Below are positions 52,560-64,000 of a stretch of 64,000 nucleotides of DNA, piece by piece. The stretch covers positions 27,782,934 to 27,846,933 of the forward strand of contig CM034388.1 of the NCBI GenBank assembly GCA_019925095.2. The letters run 5' to 3'. The notes beneath the pieces are model-generated. The model did not search any database and had not been told where the DNA came from. It saw only the letters and a program-made list of their open reading frames with translations. Within the stretch, counting starts at the first letter, position 1. Each line of letters opens with the position of its first letter. This DNA is from Dendrolimus kikuchii (taxonomy: Eukaryota; Arthropoda; Insecta; Lepidoptera; Lasiocampidae). A program made the position numbers and the translations under genes.

Positions 52560-53440
52560 CCATGTGTAAGGCGCTGTAGCTCACGGGTAATTTGCTGGTT
52601 CTATAGTTATGGACTGTATGAGAGAGATATGACTTAGATCCTTGCACCAGAAAAGCAGAAGTTCAACTACCCTTGAGATCCACCCACTACTGGCTCGGTT
52701 CAAGTTGCACACAGGAACAGCACATGACAATAAATTCCACTTTGGAGCTAATACATTGTACAGTCTAAATATGGTAAAATTAAATGTTCTTCGCACGGCC
52801 AGCAATCGCAATGACTTGAGAGAATTTTATCCAAAAGCACGGCGCGATGTTTGTCATCAAACGTGGACAGTGAAAGAATTGTCCAAAATGGCTGCCTACC
52901 CAGCTGTGTTAGCCGTCGCCTTACACAGAAAGAAGGGAGACAGTAAAATTGATGGAGCGACGTTCTACCTACTTTATATTAGGCAAGAACAGAACACCAT
53001 GCAAGTATAATATTGAGGACTGACAATCACCATGTAGAAAACTACGAAACATGTCCATTCGAGTCCACTATTCCATTCTAGTTTCTATAGATAATCTCAA
53101 TTATAAATTTCCATAATCTTATACTATTTAAAACATATTTTTGAAAACTTAAATCAATCATAAATGAAAGTTGTAATTGGTGACTTTTCAATTTAGAGTT
53201 TGCCCCGCGGTTACGCCGCGTGTCGCCCTCAGCATTAGCTTTAATTACGCAATTACGTAATTTGTGGATGGCCCCTAAGCTTGCTCTGTGTCCAGTTCAT
53301 TTAAATCCGTTCAACAATTTTCACGTGCTGCTCTAAGACACAGATAGACAGACAGACAAAAATGCTGCTCCTAACTACCCTCTGTTTTAGTTCTCCTTTT
53401 TAAATTCATTGCAAAAACTCGACCATTCAGGCTACGATCC
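52560..53440. other. Unassigned segment with a 122-codon frame
   Basis: A plus frame (52642-53010) has no domain I recognise. An antisense frame (52811-52581) overlaps it. TCAACAATTTTCACGTGCTG plus CACAGATAGACAGACAGACA at 53310-53360 resembles a Helitron/SINE tail. I would not call a gene here. Confidence 0.3.
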
Positions 53441-54135
53441 TCCTCATTGCTCGTTCTACTTATTTGCGGGCTCTACAATCATAAACTTAAGTGGAACGGG
53501 TTATGAAGCGTTGATGGCATTAACGACGAAATGCACAAATGTCATTGGTTGCTGGTTGGTTGGTTGGATGGTTGATTTGAAACCTGTATGGTTGATTTGA
53601 AACCCTGCCGTCGAAGTGAGTTAGCTCTTCCAGGGGCTTTCTTAGGCACTTATTGCGCTAGGATCGGCGTGGGCGTAACTACGTTCTAAGTCTCATGCCT
53701 TTCCGGCCATAAGCACGGGGCATCAGAGGAGGGTGGTTTTAGTGGGTATTCGCCATTTGGGCTCGAGTCTCCACACAAGCCGGTTGATTACTGTTTGTAT
53801 TGCCCCTTCTGGGAATGCCTCCATGATCGACTACGGTCTAATCCCTTGCAAAGGACCCGGTATTGTGCGTAAATAGCATTTCCCCCGCCTGAAAAAAAAT
53901 AAAAAAATGGTTGATTTGAAAATTACGCTTTTGTAAACGTAAGTATCGACAATAACTGCTCTGTGGTCAACGCCCACTTCGACCAATCTCTTGACATGGG
54001 TCATTGTGAACGCTGTGTGATCGAAAATTATGACGACATTAGTGACGTTTGCGTGGCGACCATAACGACTGTGGTCGCTATGTAGAAAGGCTGAAGTAGC
54101 ATTTTGGACGTTGTTAGCAAGAAACAAGTGGAACG
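53440..54135 (+). mobile_element. MITE B, split by an R1-type retroposon
   Basis: The halves 53440-53550 and 53922-54135 match 4690-5400 (TGTGGTCAACGCCCACTTCG, ACATTAGTGACGTTTGCG). It ends CAAGTGGAACGTAGCCTCA. Confidence 0.65.
53603..53906 (+). mobile_element. R1-type LINE 3' end with 15-bp TSD
   Basis: ATGGTTGATTTGAAA flanks it (53588-53602, 53907-53921), with a further copy at 53568-53582. The body shares CACTTATTGCGCTAGGATCGG and GGTTTTAGTGGGTATT with 24942-25489 and ends AAAAAAAATAAAAAA. Confidence 0.8.
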
Positions 54136-54979
54136 TAGCCTCAGGAGATAAATAGAAATAATAGATAGACCGTAGACATTTAATTGTAATTTTATTAAAG
54201 TTGTTCCCGATATTTTACTACATTGCTCTTGGCAATATTAACCACGGTTAATTAGAATCGTTAATTTCATTTATTTACGGTAGAAAACCGCGTCCACTCG
54301 TTTGTTTTAATATAATTTAGATATGAATAACAGTTCCTATGCATGTTAATGCCCTCTTCTACTACATATAATAGAAATAAACATCGACTGAACTTTTAAT
54401 AAAAAAATAAAAACTGCAAAACATAATAATTATTAATTTCGAAGTATGTTTAATTTCGTTTTTCTCAAAGCAAATGGATAAAGGATTATGTATAGCTTAG
54501 AAATTGGGATAAGTTATTTGTTGCGATGATCTGAATTTTAGATAAAAATTTAATAACCTTTATGAATGCTTGCTCTTTAAATAAACTAGTGTTCATTTTT
54601 TTTAAGTTTTCGCGACTAGTGTACATAATAAAACTACGTTTTAACGGTTACATTACCCAGTTTTTGAGACCTGAAATGCAATATCCCACTTTAGGATGTT
54701 ATCTACAAGCTCGATTGTGAGTGTGGATTATCATACATTGGGCAAACAAAGAGGAGCATAAAAACACGGGTAAAAGAACACATTGCTGACATGAAACACA
54801 CACGGTCTGCGAAGTCTGCGATCAGTGAACACACGCTGGATAAACCCAACCACTACATCAGATTAGATAAACCACAAATCCTCGCAAGAGAGACTCGCTT
54901 CATACCGAGAATGACGCGTGAGGCTATTGAAATAAAAAAACACCCAAATTTCAATAGAGAAGATTGTTGGCAAGTACTA

Positions 54980-55309
54980 CCTTTTTTTTTTTTTTTTTTT
55001 TTTTTATTGCTGGAGTTCAGCAGACAGGCAGACGGCCCACTCGATGGAAAGCGGTTACCATCACCTATGGACATTTGCAACACCAAAGATGCTACAAATG
55101 CGCTGCTGCTCTCTTAAGGGAAACTGGAACCTGGTCACTAATGCCGGAACACAACTCAAGGTTGTTATGGCGACATACTTTAGACCAGGGGTGGTAGCCA
55201 TCCAGTCGGGCAAATGCCCTACCACCTGGCTGTGGGTTGTTTTGTCGCCTCTTACGACAGGCCGCCCGGCCGCAGGAAATTGTATTCTTTCTCCGTTCCT
55301 GCACGGATA
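54980..55309 (+). mobile_element. SINE-like family Q, complete copy with long poly(T)
   Basis: T26 at 54980-55005 (tail in reverse), full unit to CTCCGTTCCTGCACGGATAG. The empty Penelope-like copy at 8145 (CAAGTACCACCTGTTTGGG) shows the insertion point at ACC. Longest tail of the family here, so probably the youngest. Confidence 0.87.
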
Positions 55310-55686
55310 GAACCTGTTTAGGATCCGATCATCAAAACTATTAAGATCCAAAGCCAGCAAAAATGAACTGCCGTACTTCAAAACTCTATGAGCTTTATCT
55401 GCGTGCACCGGAACTTGATTGACAATTTCTTTTGATTTTACCTCCCACTCATTTTAATATTATATAAAATTATCAGAGCTAGACATGTTTGCTGAAGAGT
55501 TTCTTGTGCCGCTTTTTCTCTTTAAGCTACAACATACTCCGCTCCAGCGCAGCGGAGGTAAATTACATTAGGCTTCCATAGAGTATATAATAAACATAAA
55601 CAAAATTAAAACTATATAATTAAAATGAACAAGTTGGCGGTAGACTAAATAAAACTTTAACCTCGTTGACATTTGACAGCTTTGTC

Positions 55687-55728
55687 TTCCGTGATTACGG
55701 CTACTGAAAAGTGGCCGTAACGTCGGAA
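55687..55728 (+). ncRNA. Decayed hammerhead-like motif
   Basis: TTCC / GTGATTA / CGGCTACTGAAAAGTGGCCG / TAAC / GTC / GGAA. The same layout as 8527-8568, but C8 has become T and GAAAC has become GTAAC, so it would be inactive. Confidence 0.4.
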
Positions 55729-56304
55729 TAATAAAAATCAAATAAATTACCGCACTTAAAACCGTTAAAACGTAGTTTTATTATGTAAAATAGTGTTATT
55801 CAAATAGATTTGATGTGCGGAAAATCCACGAGGAAAACCCTAATTTATTATATACAAAAAACAAATTAAATAATAAAACTGCACTGCAAATCGTAACTTT
55901 ACAATTTCCCTCCATAAACTCAATAGCTAAGATAGAAAAGAACTTATCACGCTTTTCATAGCGTGTACAATGCCACCTTGTGGAAAAACTGAGAAACGTT
56001 GAAAGAAAGCTGCGGTTACAATGGTAAACTCATGAAAAGTTCTTGTGCTGGTTTTTCATTAAACGTTCGCCCATAGTCCGGTAGAGGGCGGTTACACAAC
56101 TTATTTCATGTTTTAATATTACAATAATAATACTTACGTTAAGCCAATAATGGACGGTTCATTTCTGTCTTTCAATTGGATGAATAAAATAAGTGATTTA
56201 TATAAACAAGACTTGAAACATTCAATGTCGTTTAATACCGTCGTGTCTCTTCAGTTCTGTGCCTTTTAACCAAATTGATTCAATATGGTTGATTCGTCTA
56301 TATC

Positions 56305-57183
56305 AGATAGATAGATAACACTTTATTGTACACCATTACAGAATAACTTACGAACTAGTATTAGCCTAGTTGGGTACAAAGGGCGGTCTTATCGCTAAAA
56401 AGCGATCTCTTCCAGACAACCCGTGGCAAGAATATTCTGATTAGGAGTTGCGACAGTGGTATACATATTATTGTACGATTACTTACATTTTAATAATAAA
56501 TATATAACTATACTATATATACAAATATACACATAAGTTATATACATATACAATATATGGTGATAATATGGAACTATTTAAACATAATAAATATATAACT
56601 ATATGCAATATAATATCTACTAATTATATAAAATTACATATCATTATATTGCGTATATCAGCATTACGAACAAAATATTTCTACTAGAGTATGTCTTTTT
56701 TATGGAAGTACAGGATTGCGTTTGACCACTGTCTCACCTGATGTTGAGTGATAACGCAGTCTAGGATGGAGCACGCTTATCTAGAAGATACCTATTCATT
56801 CGTGCCTTGAAGACTTCAGGATTGTACATGTCAGGAAAAACAGTCTCCGGCAAATTATTCCACTCTTCGGTAGTGCGCACCAGAAAAGATGAAGCGAAAC
56901 GCTTGGTTCTTATTGGTGGTGTTTCCACCATGTAACGGTGGTGCAAACCGGTGCGTCTGGTTGCCCGATAGTAAAATGGGGATGGAGGATCAGCTCGTGC
57001 AATTCTAATGAACACTCCCCGAAATGTATCCGAAGAAGACAGTCAGCCCCGCGACCTTGCGGCTATGCTCTAGACTCTGAAGTCGAGCATAAAAAAGACG
57101 ATCATTGCCGACCAACTTCCTGGCTCTTTTCTCAATTGATTCCAACGCCTCCAACTGGTATTTGGCTGAGCCGTCCCAAAGAT
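56305..57183 (-). pseudogene. Jockey-like LINE C-terminus and 3' UTR
   Basis: Minus frames: [37 protein letters not shown], then [40 protein letters not shown] and [20 protein letters not shown]. The 3' UTR holds the stem-loop AGAGATCGCTTTTTAGCGAT (56390-56410) and a (TATC)n tail at 56306-56320. There is one frameshift near 57010. This copy shows which coding end belongs to the UTRs at 20815 and 23640. Confidence 0.8.
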
Positions 57184-57189
57184 GAGATG

Positions 57190-57295
57190 ACTTGACATTT
57201 AAACATATGACCACTGACCATTATTGGTCTATTAAATAAAAATCGTTACATTAAATGGATGTATTTATTGTTCACATATAATATTGTTACGATCT
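57190..57295 (+). pseudogene. Hairpin-LINE C-terminal scrap
   Basis: TFKHMTTDHYWSIK then TAA and GTTACATTAAATGGATGTAT duplicates 45400-45470. It joins head-on to the jockey-like fragment. Confidence 0.68.
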
Positions 57296-57684
57296 AGACG
57301 CCGACAAAGAGAAATTCAAAAGGGGATACTACACTATTGAAGAATACTTAAATGACAAAAATTCATTTACATAGCACCTCGCTCCAACCTCTTATACTAA
57401 ATTTTGTATAACGTTTTTATTTTTTTTTATCTTGCCATGCTTGTAAGGAATTTGTGGAGACATATTGCAGCATAACATTTTAGCACGTCATGTCATTATT
57501 ATAACTATAATATTATTTTTCTTTCCTTTTATTGTCTTGGTCTTATTGAGTATGCACAGTTTGGTACAACTCCATTGATTCTTCAAAAAGTGATTCTGTA
57601 ACATACTTCTGTACAAAACTTACAAAAAAAGAATTTGAGATATAAATAGAATATGAAATATAAAGAAAAACAATATTTAGATAG
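57296..57684. other. No recognised gene
   Basis: AT-rich. GTTACGATCTAGACGCCGAC at 57286-57305 recalls the end of MITE C but without a partner. Confidence 0.35.
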
Positions 57685-57790
57685 ACGTGTTGCTGGGTAG
57701 TTTCTTGCCGCTTCTTCTCCTTTACAGCATCAACACGTTGCGAAGCGGTGTACATAGAATAGGAAGTAAAAAATTATTTCGTGAAATGTA
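57685..57790 (+). repeat. Family X repeat
   Basis: GCTGGGTAGTTTCTTGCCGC and AACACGTTGCGAAGCGGTGT, then ACATAGAATAGGAAGTAAAA, the same as 1-36. Confidence 0.6.
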
Positions 57791-58850
57791 AAATTAACGA
57801 AATACAACGACGGCATCGTCTTATTCTATGGCCATTAGAAACATTGAAGAGGATGAGGCCTCGGGGCTTATTAGACCTGTGATGTTGTTAGGAAGTAAAA
57901 TGTACCAAAGAATAATAATATTACCAATGTACTTCTTTTATTATCACAACAGAGGTCCACTAAGACTGTTGAATCACAGTTTACTTAGTTCTATTAGACT
58001 AGTTTCTGAACTAGTTTTACACTCGAATCAATTTATATCAAACTGTCAATTATCTCACTCCTTTGATCTTAAGAAAAATCCGTATACCGAAATTAACAAA
58101 ATTAATGTGCTACAATTTGGCGGCAAACAGTACAAAGACACAAAGAATTATATGTTACTATGTTACATTTAACATTATATTCGTGCACATATTTCTTGCA
58201 GAAAATAAATTCCCAAGGAGCGGTCACGTCTCCAAATAATTTCGCTCGTGCTTGTGTGTGTATTTGTACAATTGTATTAAGAATGTAACACAGATACGAC
58301 CTTATTCATAATACAGTTAAATGAGGTTTATAGGCTCGTCGTGAGCAGAGTATCAAAAGTTGTTTTTTTTTTTCTTAACATCTCTACGGACTCGAGTTCC
58401 GTACCTTTTTTTACTACTTAATTTCTATGAAAGATTTTAGAGTCCATACACGCTTATTGTTTATTTTTGTTAGTGTGTGACATTAATTTAGTGATTTCTA
58501 TGTTATGGTGTACCTTAAGATTAACTTATTATATTAATTTATCCTATTTCTAATACTAAACTTATACTAATGTAGAGTGTATCTGGTACATGCTGGTGTT
58601 GTGAGGAAGTGCATGTGCAGTGTTGGCCTTATATCTATACTTATATATAGTCCTATCTAGTGCCATGTGTGTTGTTTTTTTTCTTTTCTGTGCCTGGGTT
58701 ATTAATTTTTAGGCTCTTTGTGTGTCTTGGTTTGTTTGTGAAGTGTGCGTGTAATGCAATGCGATGGTAGTGCGCGTTGGTTTGAGTATGTGTGTAAGTG
58801 TTATTTTTAAGTTTTATCAAAAGTTGTTATTCATGTCGCATTATTAATGC
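57791..58850. other. No convincing gene
   Basis: The frame 57828-58172 (114 codons, begins with an in-repeat ATG) has no recognisable domain. GT-rich sequence at 58600-58800. Confidence 0.35.
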
Positions 58851-59070
58851 GACGATAATAATTCAGATACCTTGGTTCACTACTGCAGAGTAATTGTGAC
58901 ATAGAGAGGGATGCAAGGAGAAGAATGAATGTAGCATGGCTAAAGTGGAGACAGGTAACCGGTGTGACGTGCGACAAACTAATGCCACTGAAACTAAAAG
59001 GTCAAATATATAAATCTGTCATACGACCAGTCATGCTATATATATATATCATATATACATATACATGCTG

Positions 59071-59104
<34 letters not shown>

Positions 59105-60025
59105 CTGAGTAGGCTGGAGCCTAGGGCGGCAGATTTTGGAGGGGCGGCAAATTGGACGGCCTCTGTGGTCGAGCGGGCTAAGCCTTTGCCGGCCTACCTC
59201 ACTGCGACGCAGAGGCTCCGGGTTCGATTCCTGGTATAGTAAATTTCGGAAACGTATTTTCTGCGTTATTTGCTATGGTCTGGGTGTCTGGGATCGGCCC
59301 CAGAGTAATCCGTTGTATATTACCCATAACACAAGCGTAACTTGCTTAATTTGGGGATATACAATGTGTGTGTTTGTTTGCCGATTATTATTATTATATT
59401 ATTAAATTTGGGGCCAATTGTTTTATATATTATGTCTTACACAACCTTCAAACTACGGTAAAAAGGAGGTCTAATTCAAGACTAACACGTCTCACGATAT
59501 GTACACAAATCATAAAGTTACAATTTCATTGGCAAAAAAATGATGTAATGAATATGATTGTGAATTAGGATATCGATTTATCGGTAGTGGCGTTGAAATT
59601 TGAATAGCCTACAGGCGTCATGTTTCTAAGTCCGCCCCTGCCCATAGGTCGGAATGTTGGGCCCATTGAGATATAATGATCTAAGGTTGGGCCACTAAAG
59701 TGATAAACCACAAACGTCTCTACTCAGCTGAGATGAGAATGTTGAGATGGATGAGTGTTGTTATAAGAATGGATAAGCTGAGTGATGAGTACGTAAGGGG
59801 ATCTTTGAAAGTTGCACCCGTGACTGAAACATTGAGAGGAAGAAGATTAAGTTGGTATGGGCATATAATAAGGAGGGATGAAAGTCACGTGACAAAAAAT
59901 AATGTTAAACTACAAGATGGATGGATTGTGTGAAGGATGATATGATGATATGTGGTGTGAAATGACATACTGTGCCGACCCCAATTATTTGGGATATGGT
60001 GAAATAAAAGAGAGAATAATACTTT
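58850..60025 (+). pseudogene. RTE-like LINE C-terminal region, split by TA repeat and SINE
   Basis: Left half: YLGSLLQSNCDIERDARRRM, NVAWLKWRQVTGVTCDKLMP and LKGQIYKSVIRPVMLY. Right half (from ~59640): AEMRMLRWMSVVIRMDKLSD, VRGSLKVAPVTETLRGRRLS and WYGHIIRRDESHVTK. Between them lie (TA)n (59036-59101), a short G-rich piece and SINE S1. The same lineage as 34535 and 50610. Confidence 0.75.
59153..59395 (+). mobile_element. tRNA-headed SINE S1, second copy
   Basis: ACGGCCTCTGTGGTCGAGCGG, GGGTTCGATTCCTGG, GTGTCTGGGATCGGCCCCAG and a (TTA)n tail at 59386-59400. Collinear with 26816-27050. Confidence 0.78.
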
Positions 60026-60534
60026 TTTTATTGAGCCCAAAAATCTCATATAGCTTTTATGAATAAGGTCGATATACACTACTACAGATATGAAATGAGT
60101 AAAAAATATTTCTATTATAGAATAGGGTGGTTGACAGTCTAAACAGATGAGGCACTTTTGTGGCCCTCCAAAATGTCCTGTTAGGTTTTGTTCGGCAATA
60201 ACAAGATGTGACGTCATAACTTATGCGAGCCGAAGTGTGTATTACTTATTGTTTAAATACTTATGAAATTTATTTTTACATGGTATTTTAAAGGTAAAAT
60301 TTTTAATTAAATAATTTTGATTACTAGTTAAATACTTATCTATAATGATTAGTTAAATGTATTATGCGGGATAATGGCTCGTGGTTTGCGACCATATTTA
60401 TACAGTTATATATTAGTCAATTTTCACGTGATCCGTATTTATAAAAACATGATAAATATGATATAATTATTATAACGCCTATTTGCGAAAGGGTTAGGCA
60501 GAGAAAATGGATTTCCACTTACTATGATCTTAAC

Positions 60535-60903
60535 CAGGGCTTGAAAACTTTATCAAATACCTTCAAAAATACAGGCAATTACCGGTATTTTCGAAAAAGG
60601 TACTGCCATACCGATATAATTTTTTACCGTTACTTCGTAAGTTTTATGATTTTAACATTATAATATGACGTTAAAAATCATATGTATAACGTTATACGCT
60701 TCACATAATATTTTGTTAAGTTTTCGCGACTTGTATACATAACATGTTGCGAAGCGGTAGTAAATTAGAGTATTAACGTTATATTTTTTACCGGTAAAAT
60801 GGCTAGAAATAACGGTAAGTTTTATAAAGACATTTATATTTTACCGTTATCTGAAATTAGTATAAATAACGATACCATATTTTTACCGGTATTTCAAGCC
60901 CTG
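60535..60903. mobile_element. hAT-type MITE with 8-bp TSD
   Basis: The ends CAGGGCTTGAAA and TTTCAAGCCCTG are inverted. ATCTTAAC (60527-60534) and ATCTTGAC (60904-60911) form an 8-bp duplication with one mismatch, as expected for hAT elements. Inside, ATTACCGGTATTTTCG and TTTTACCGGTATTT extend the inverted arms. A Penelope-like scrap (60717-60772) lies in its middle. Confidence 0.82.
60717..60772 (+). mobile_element. Penelope-like terminal scrap inside the hAT-type MITE
   Basis: GTTTTCGCGACTTGTATACATA and ACATGTTGCGAAGCGGTAGT match the boundary blocks of 8390-8630 and 54604-54630. Confidence 0.55.
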
Positions 60904-60959
60904 ATCTTGACACACACATTTCAGTACATCTACTTCATTAACCTCTTCATACATGTAAG

Positions 60960-61215
60960 TTTATTTGGGTGCGGTATAGTTATAGGCCACATTAGGCCAC
61001 ATACAAATGACTTACCTGTTGAGTTTAGGGAAAGCATTACACTAATAAACTCAAAACGCACTTTCTAAACGAAACATAATGCTACGGACGTAGATACCCA
61101 TAGCACTAATATAAACCCCAGAGATTTTCTATGCTATGTATAAAATCAACGAGTTGTAATCATTTTGTTGTCTTGGTAAATAAATGTGCCCTATAACTAT
61201 ACCCCACCCAAAGTG
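60960..61215. repeat. Inverted TTTGGGTG(C/G)GGTATAGTTATAGG(C/G)CACATT arms
   Basis: The arms at 60963-60995 and 61180-61212 are near-perfect inverted repeats about 190 bp apart. Possibly a MITE. No coding content. Confidence 0.55.
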
Positions 61216-61514
61216 CTTATATCTGACCTTTAATTTCGCATTTGTTGACAATTTTGTTATGCTTCGTTGCAAAAATGTAACAAATATATCGACTACAGCT
61301 TTAAATGTAAGCGTAATCATCGTGGGGCGAAATTCGTCACCGATCCAAGTCGAACCCTGACCCCGTTGTGTGTTATCAAGATGGGAATCATCGATAACAC
61401 ACCGTTGACCAATAAGTTAAGGCACTATCACATTTATTCGGAGCGGTTTTAAAGTACCAAAGTACCATTTGAGAAACAACATATAATAATAGCACTTTTA
61501 ATAATACTAATAAA

Positions 61515-62045
61515 TGTATACATTACTATTGGAACATTGGGCGGCCTTATCGCTTATAGCGATCTCTTCCAGGCAACCCGGTGTCTAAAGAGACATTAAA
61601 AGAAAAATTAAATAATATTTAGCGGTTTAACTACATTAAAACTAATTCAATCGTAATTAAAAATTTAAAGAATAAATCAAAATAATAATTATAATAAACT
61701 ACTACAGATTACATAATTAAATAGATTATAATAATATAAAATTCATATACCTACATATGAATAATAATATAATTCTATTTAGTGCAACAAATTTTATTTC
61801 ATGCACTAATAATAATGGTCAGTGATCAAGTGCTTGAATGTAGAAATGGACATAGCTTTACTGATTACCAAGGGGAGGGAGTTCCACAGGCGAACAGCCT
61901 GTACGGCAAAAGAATTTCCTACGAAGAATGAAGTGTGTTTAGGTATCGGTAGCAGAATATTTTCAGTTAAGCGCAAATTACAGGAATATGATTGATAGAG
62001 GAAACTAAAAAGTTTCTTTAAACATCGGGGAGTACAGAAATTGAA
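61515..62045 (-). pseudogene. Hairpin-LINE C-terminus and 3' UTR, second copy
   Basis: The minus strand reads KKLFSFLYQSYSCNLRLTEN, SFFVGNSFAVQAVRLWNSLP and ISTFKHLITDHYY then TAG, collinear with 45091-45444. The stem-loop GGCCTTATCGCTTATAGCGA is at 61542-61562. It lacks the (ATTC)n end. Confidence 0.72.
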
Positions 62046-63790
62046 AAGGATATTTAAATTGAAGAAATATTTTTTTACGAATAAGATTACACAGCTGGTA
62101 AGTTAAGATTTACAAGTACAAATAGCGCAGCTCAAGCAACTACAACATTTTTGTAATGATTGTATGTCTTAAAGACATTCAATTATAACAAGGTGTTATG
62201 TTACATAACACCTGTAAAATACCATGTTTTATGCAAAATAAAATAATTCATATTCCATAAGTTTTTTTTTTGTTTAACATCCTTAGTAGTATAGTATTTA
62301 GTTCCTTTGTCTGTTATTATACATTCTTTAGAACATAAAAATGGCAGTTTTGTTGACGAGTTTTTATCTTAAGCTACTTTTTCTCCTGAGATAATGTTAT
62401 TGACTGTTTCACGCAGATGTCGCGATGAGTTGAATGCCTTATTTGTGATGTGATATTGTTAATAATTGGTGATGAAGTTAAATATTGACAGATAAAGTAT
62501 GTATATACAGTAATGTATGATTTTTAAGCGATTTCATTTCGCTACCATTGAAGGTTTCTGTATATAAAAAATCTAATTGAGGTTTTATATAAGTAACATA
62601 GAGCTGCTTTCTAGGGTTTATCACGCGGTGTAGCCGCGGGGAAAACCATAGTTACGAATAAATGTAAATCATCCTAAAGTACAAGTCTAGAGCGGCAAAA
62701 CACCCGCCAGTCGGCGTAAAGACCGCGAACCGCGAACGTCGCGTTCCTATTATAAATAACATTATTCACTCGAAAAAATAAAAATGTAACTGGCCGAATT
62801 TACATTGAAAACATAATGACTGGAAGTGTTATTATTATTAATCTGTGCTGGAAAAATGGGGCGGGATATTTAAATATTAAATAATAAGTGTTGTTTTTAA
62901 ATATCCAATGTATTATTGTGTCAGTGAAAATTAGTGCTCAAAAATAAGTTATTAATGGTGTGGTAAGATTTTCAATATGCGAGGTGATCTTGGAAAAGTT
63001 TTTATAACTCATATTATAAAAGTTTTGGCATTTAAATTAATATTTTGATGTGTAATTTTTAGCGTATAATTTACAACTTGTCTTCTTTATCTTCTTAACT
63101 AATGTCGCCGTATATTACGGCAGCTATCCTATTTTCCAGTATAAAAAATCTATGTTAAAATATTTAGCCACTGGCAAAATCAATATCTATAGCGTGAAAA
63201 CTTTCTTTAAAATAATTATAGTATATCTGTTATTATGATATATAAATTATATTACTGTAAACTTTCATCAAAATCCGTTCAATAGTTTTTGCACAAAATG
63301 TCTTATTAATAATAGTAGTTCACGATTTACAGGTTACGAAGTATGTATGTTATGAAATAAGCTGTTTATTTTTCACTTTACATTATATTACAATATGAAT
63401 ATATCCTATTACCTCTTTTTTATTTTCTCTCAACGACTATACTTGAACATTCTTAAAAAAATATTTTAAGAAAGTAACAAGTCGTGATCAAGCTTGAAGC
63501 TTACATACTTTGAGTTTCAAGTAAGCTCTTACTTTAAGCTTTCTTGGAAGTTCCAAACATGTCAATGTTGTATAAATTTCTTATTAACCCCTCCTTATTT
63601 CGCTGTAATATTTTATGATAATACAAACATGTTCAGCCATTTTCCATTACCATAGTATAAGTAATTAGGGATATTCCCAAGCCAAGACTTTAAAAATTAA
63701 CCCTAGTTTATTGGGACGACAAGCATTCGTTCAGGTTATATTGCATAATTTTTTGTCTTAGCACTATTTGTCCTCGAAGAATTTAATTCA
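62046..63790. other. No recognised gene
   Basis: AT-rich. TAGGGTTTATCACGCGGTGT at 62612-62631 and AAAATCCGTTCAATAGTTTTTGC at 63270-63292 are Helitron/SINE-type tails. CAAGGTGTTATGTTACATAACACCTG (62190-62215) is a small palindrome. Confidence 0.45.
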
Positions 63791-63794
63791 TTTT

Positions 63795-64000
63795 ACCCCA
63801 ATAACCATCCCAGGCAAGCGCACGCGTCCCAAACTCAAAGGGCGCGGGTTCGATCCTGGCTGGAACGCACGCATCACTTAAGCAGTTTTTTGACCTAATT
63901 ACCACGTTCTAACAAAAGTGAAAGAAAACATCGTGATGCAACCTGCATATCGATATAGCCAATGTGACAAACCTGCCAAGCCGCCTTGGATAAGCGTGGC
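63795..64000 (+). mobile_element. SINE-like repeat S2, cut by the window end
   Basis: GGGCGCGGGTTCGATCCTGG (B-box-like), AAACATCGTGATGCAACCTG and GCCTTGGATAAGCGTGGC are the reverse of 10295-10545. Confidence 0.55.

Larger units (their letters stand above)
54604..55790 (+). pseudogene. Penelope-like element: GIY-YIG domain and 3' region, split by a SINE
   Basis: The frame from 54702 reads DVIYKLDCECGLSYIGQTKR, SIKTRVKEHIADMKHTRSAK, NHYIRLDKPQILARETRFIP and REAIEIKKHPNFNRED. This is the GIY-YIG endonuclease domain that ends Penelope-type proteins; YIGQT is the YIG half. The RT upstream is absent. A family Q insertion (54980-55309) interrupts right after the domain. The block AAAACTACGTTTTAACGGTT is present at 54633 and inverted at 55763. 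Confidence 0.82.

Noticed and set aside
52642..53010. 122-residue plus frame as a host gene
   Set aside because: No recognised family, no splice context and an overlapping antisense frame of similar length; the evidence is too thin.
57828..58172. 114-residue frame as a gene
   Set aside because: Composition is AT-driven, there are no motifs, and it begins next to a repeat tail.

Overview
The window is AT-rich animal DNA, most likely from a moth or butterfly. I infer this from the set of repeats: RTE-type LINEs with (ATGT)n tails, R1-type LINE tails, Penelope-like elements, Helitron-like repeats ending in CTAG, and small tRNA-headed SINEs. No bacterial-style operon, CRISPR array or prophage is present. 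Nearly all long open frames are mobile-element remains.

One host protein gene can be put together. It is a minus-strand aminoacylase-1-like gene (peptidase family M20A) running from 46245 to 18167 in nine coding exons (46245-46161, 42832-42663, 36481-36313, 35073-34927, 33037-32967, 25773-25657, 24320-24225, 21929-21796, 18374-18167). The exons sum to 1197 nt, keep frame through every junction, have GT/AG borders and encode 398 residues with all expected metal and catalytic residues. Its 28 kb span is therefore about 96% intron, and the introns are packed with nested transposable elements. A decayed second copy of exon 1 lies in intron 1.

Two large LINEs stand out. A full-length I-clade-like element (36508-41890, two intact ORFs, 9-bp target-site duplication, poly(A) tail) sits in intron 2, antisense to the host gene and only 26 nt from the exon 3 splice acceptor. 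An RTE-type LINE (15517-17828, minus) lies just downstream of the host gene. It has a long open frame but has lost everything from the RT YADD box to near the 3' end by an internal deletion. Seven or more 3'-end fragments of the same RTE family are scattered through the window.

Two sequence-identical tRNA-Leu(CAG) genes lie on opposite strands: one inside host intron 5 (26643-26726, minus), one 1.1 kb upstream of the host start codon (47330-47413, plus).

Layout: 1-15.4 kb is a mosaic of MITEs, a ~300-bp SINE-like family, RTE tails, a Penelope-like fragment with a hammerhead-ribozyme-like motif, and Helitron-like repeats. 15.4-17.9 kb holds the deleted RTE. 18.2-46.2 kb is the host gene with nested insertions. 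46.2-64 kb is again repeat mosaic: R1-type, Penelope-like, jockey-like and RTE-like LINE fragments, a hAT-type MITE and a long foldback. Nothing in the repeats looks like a coordinated multi-gene system; the noteworthy biology is the host gene's tolerance of nested insertions and several unusual element structures.
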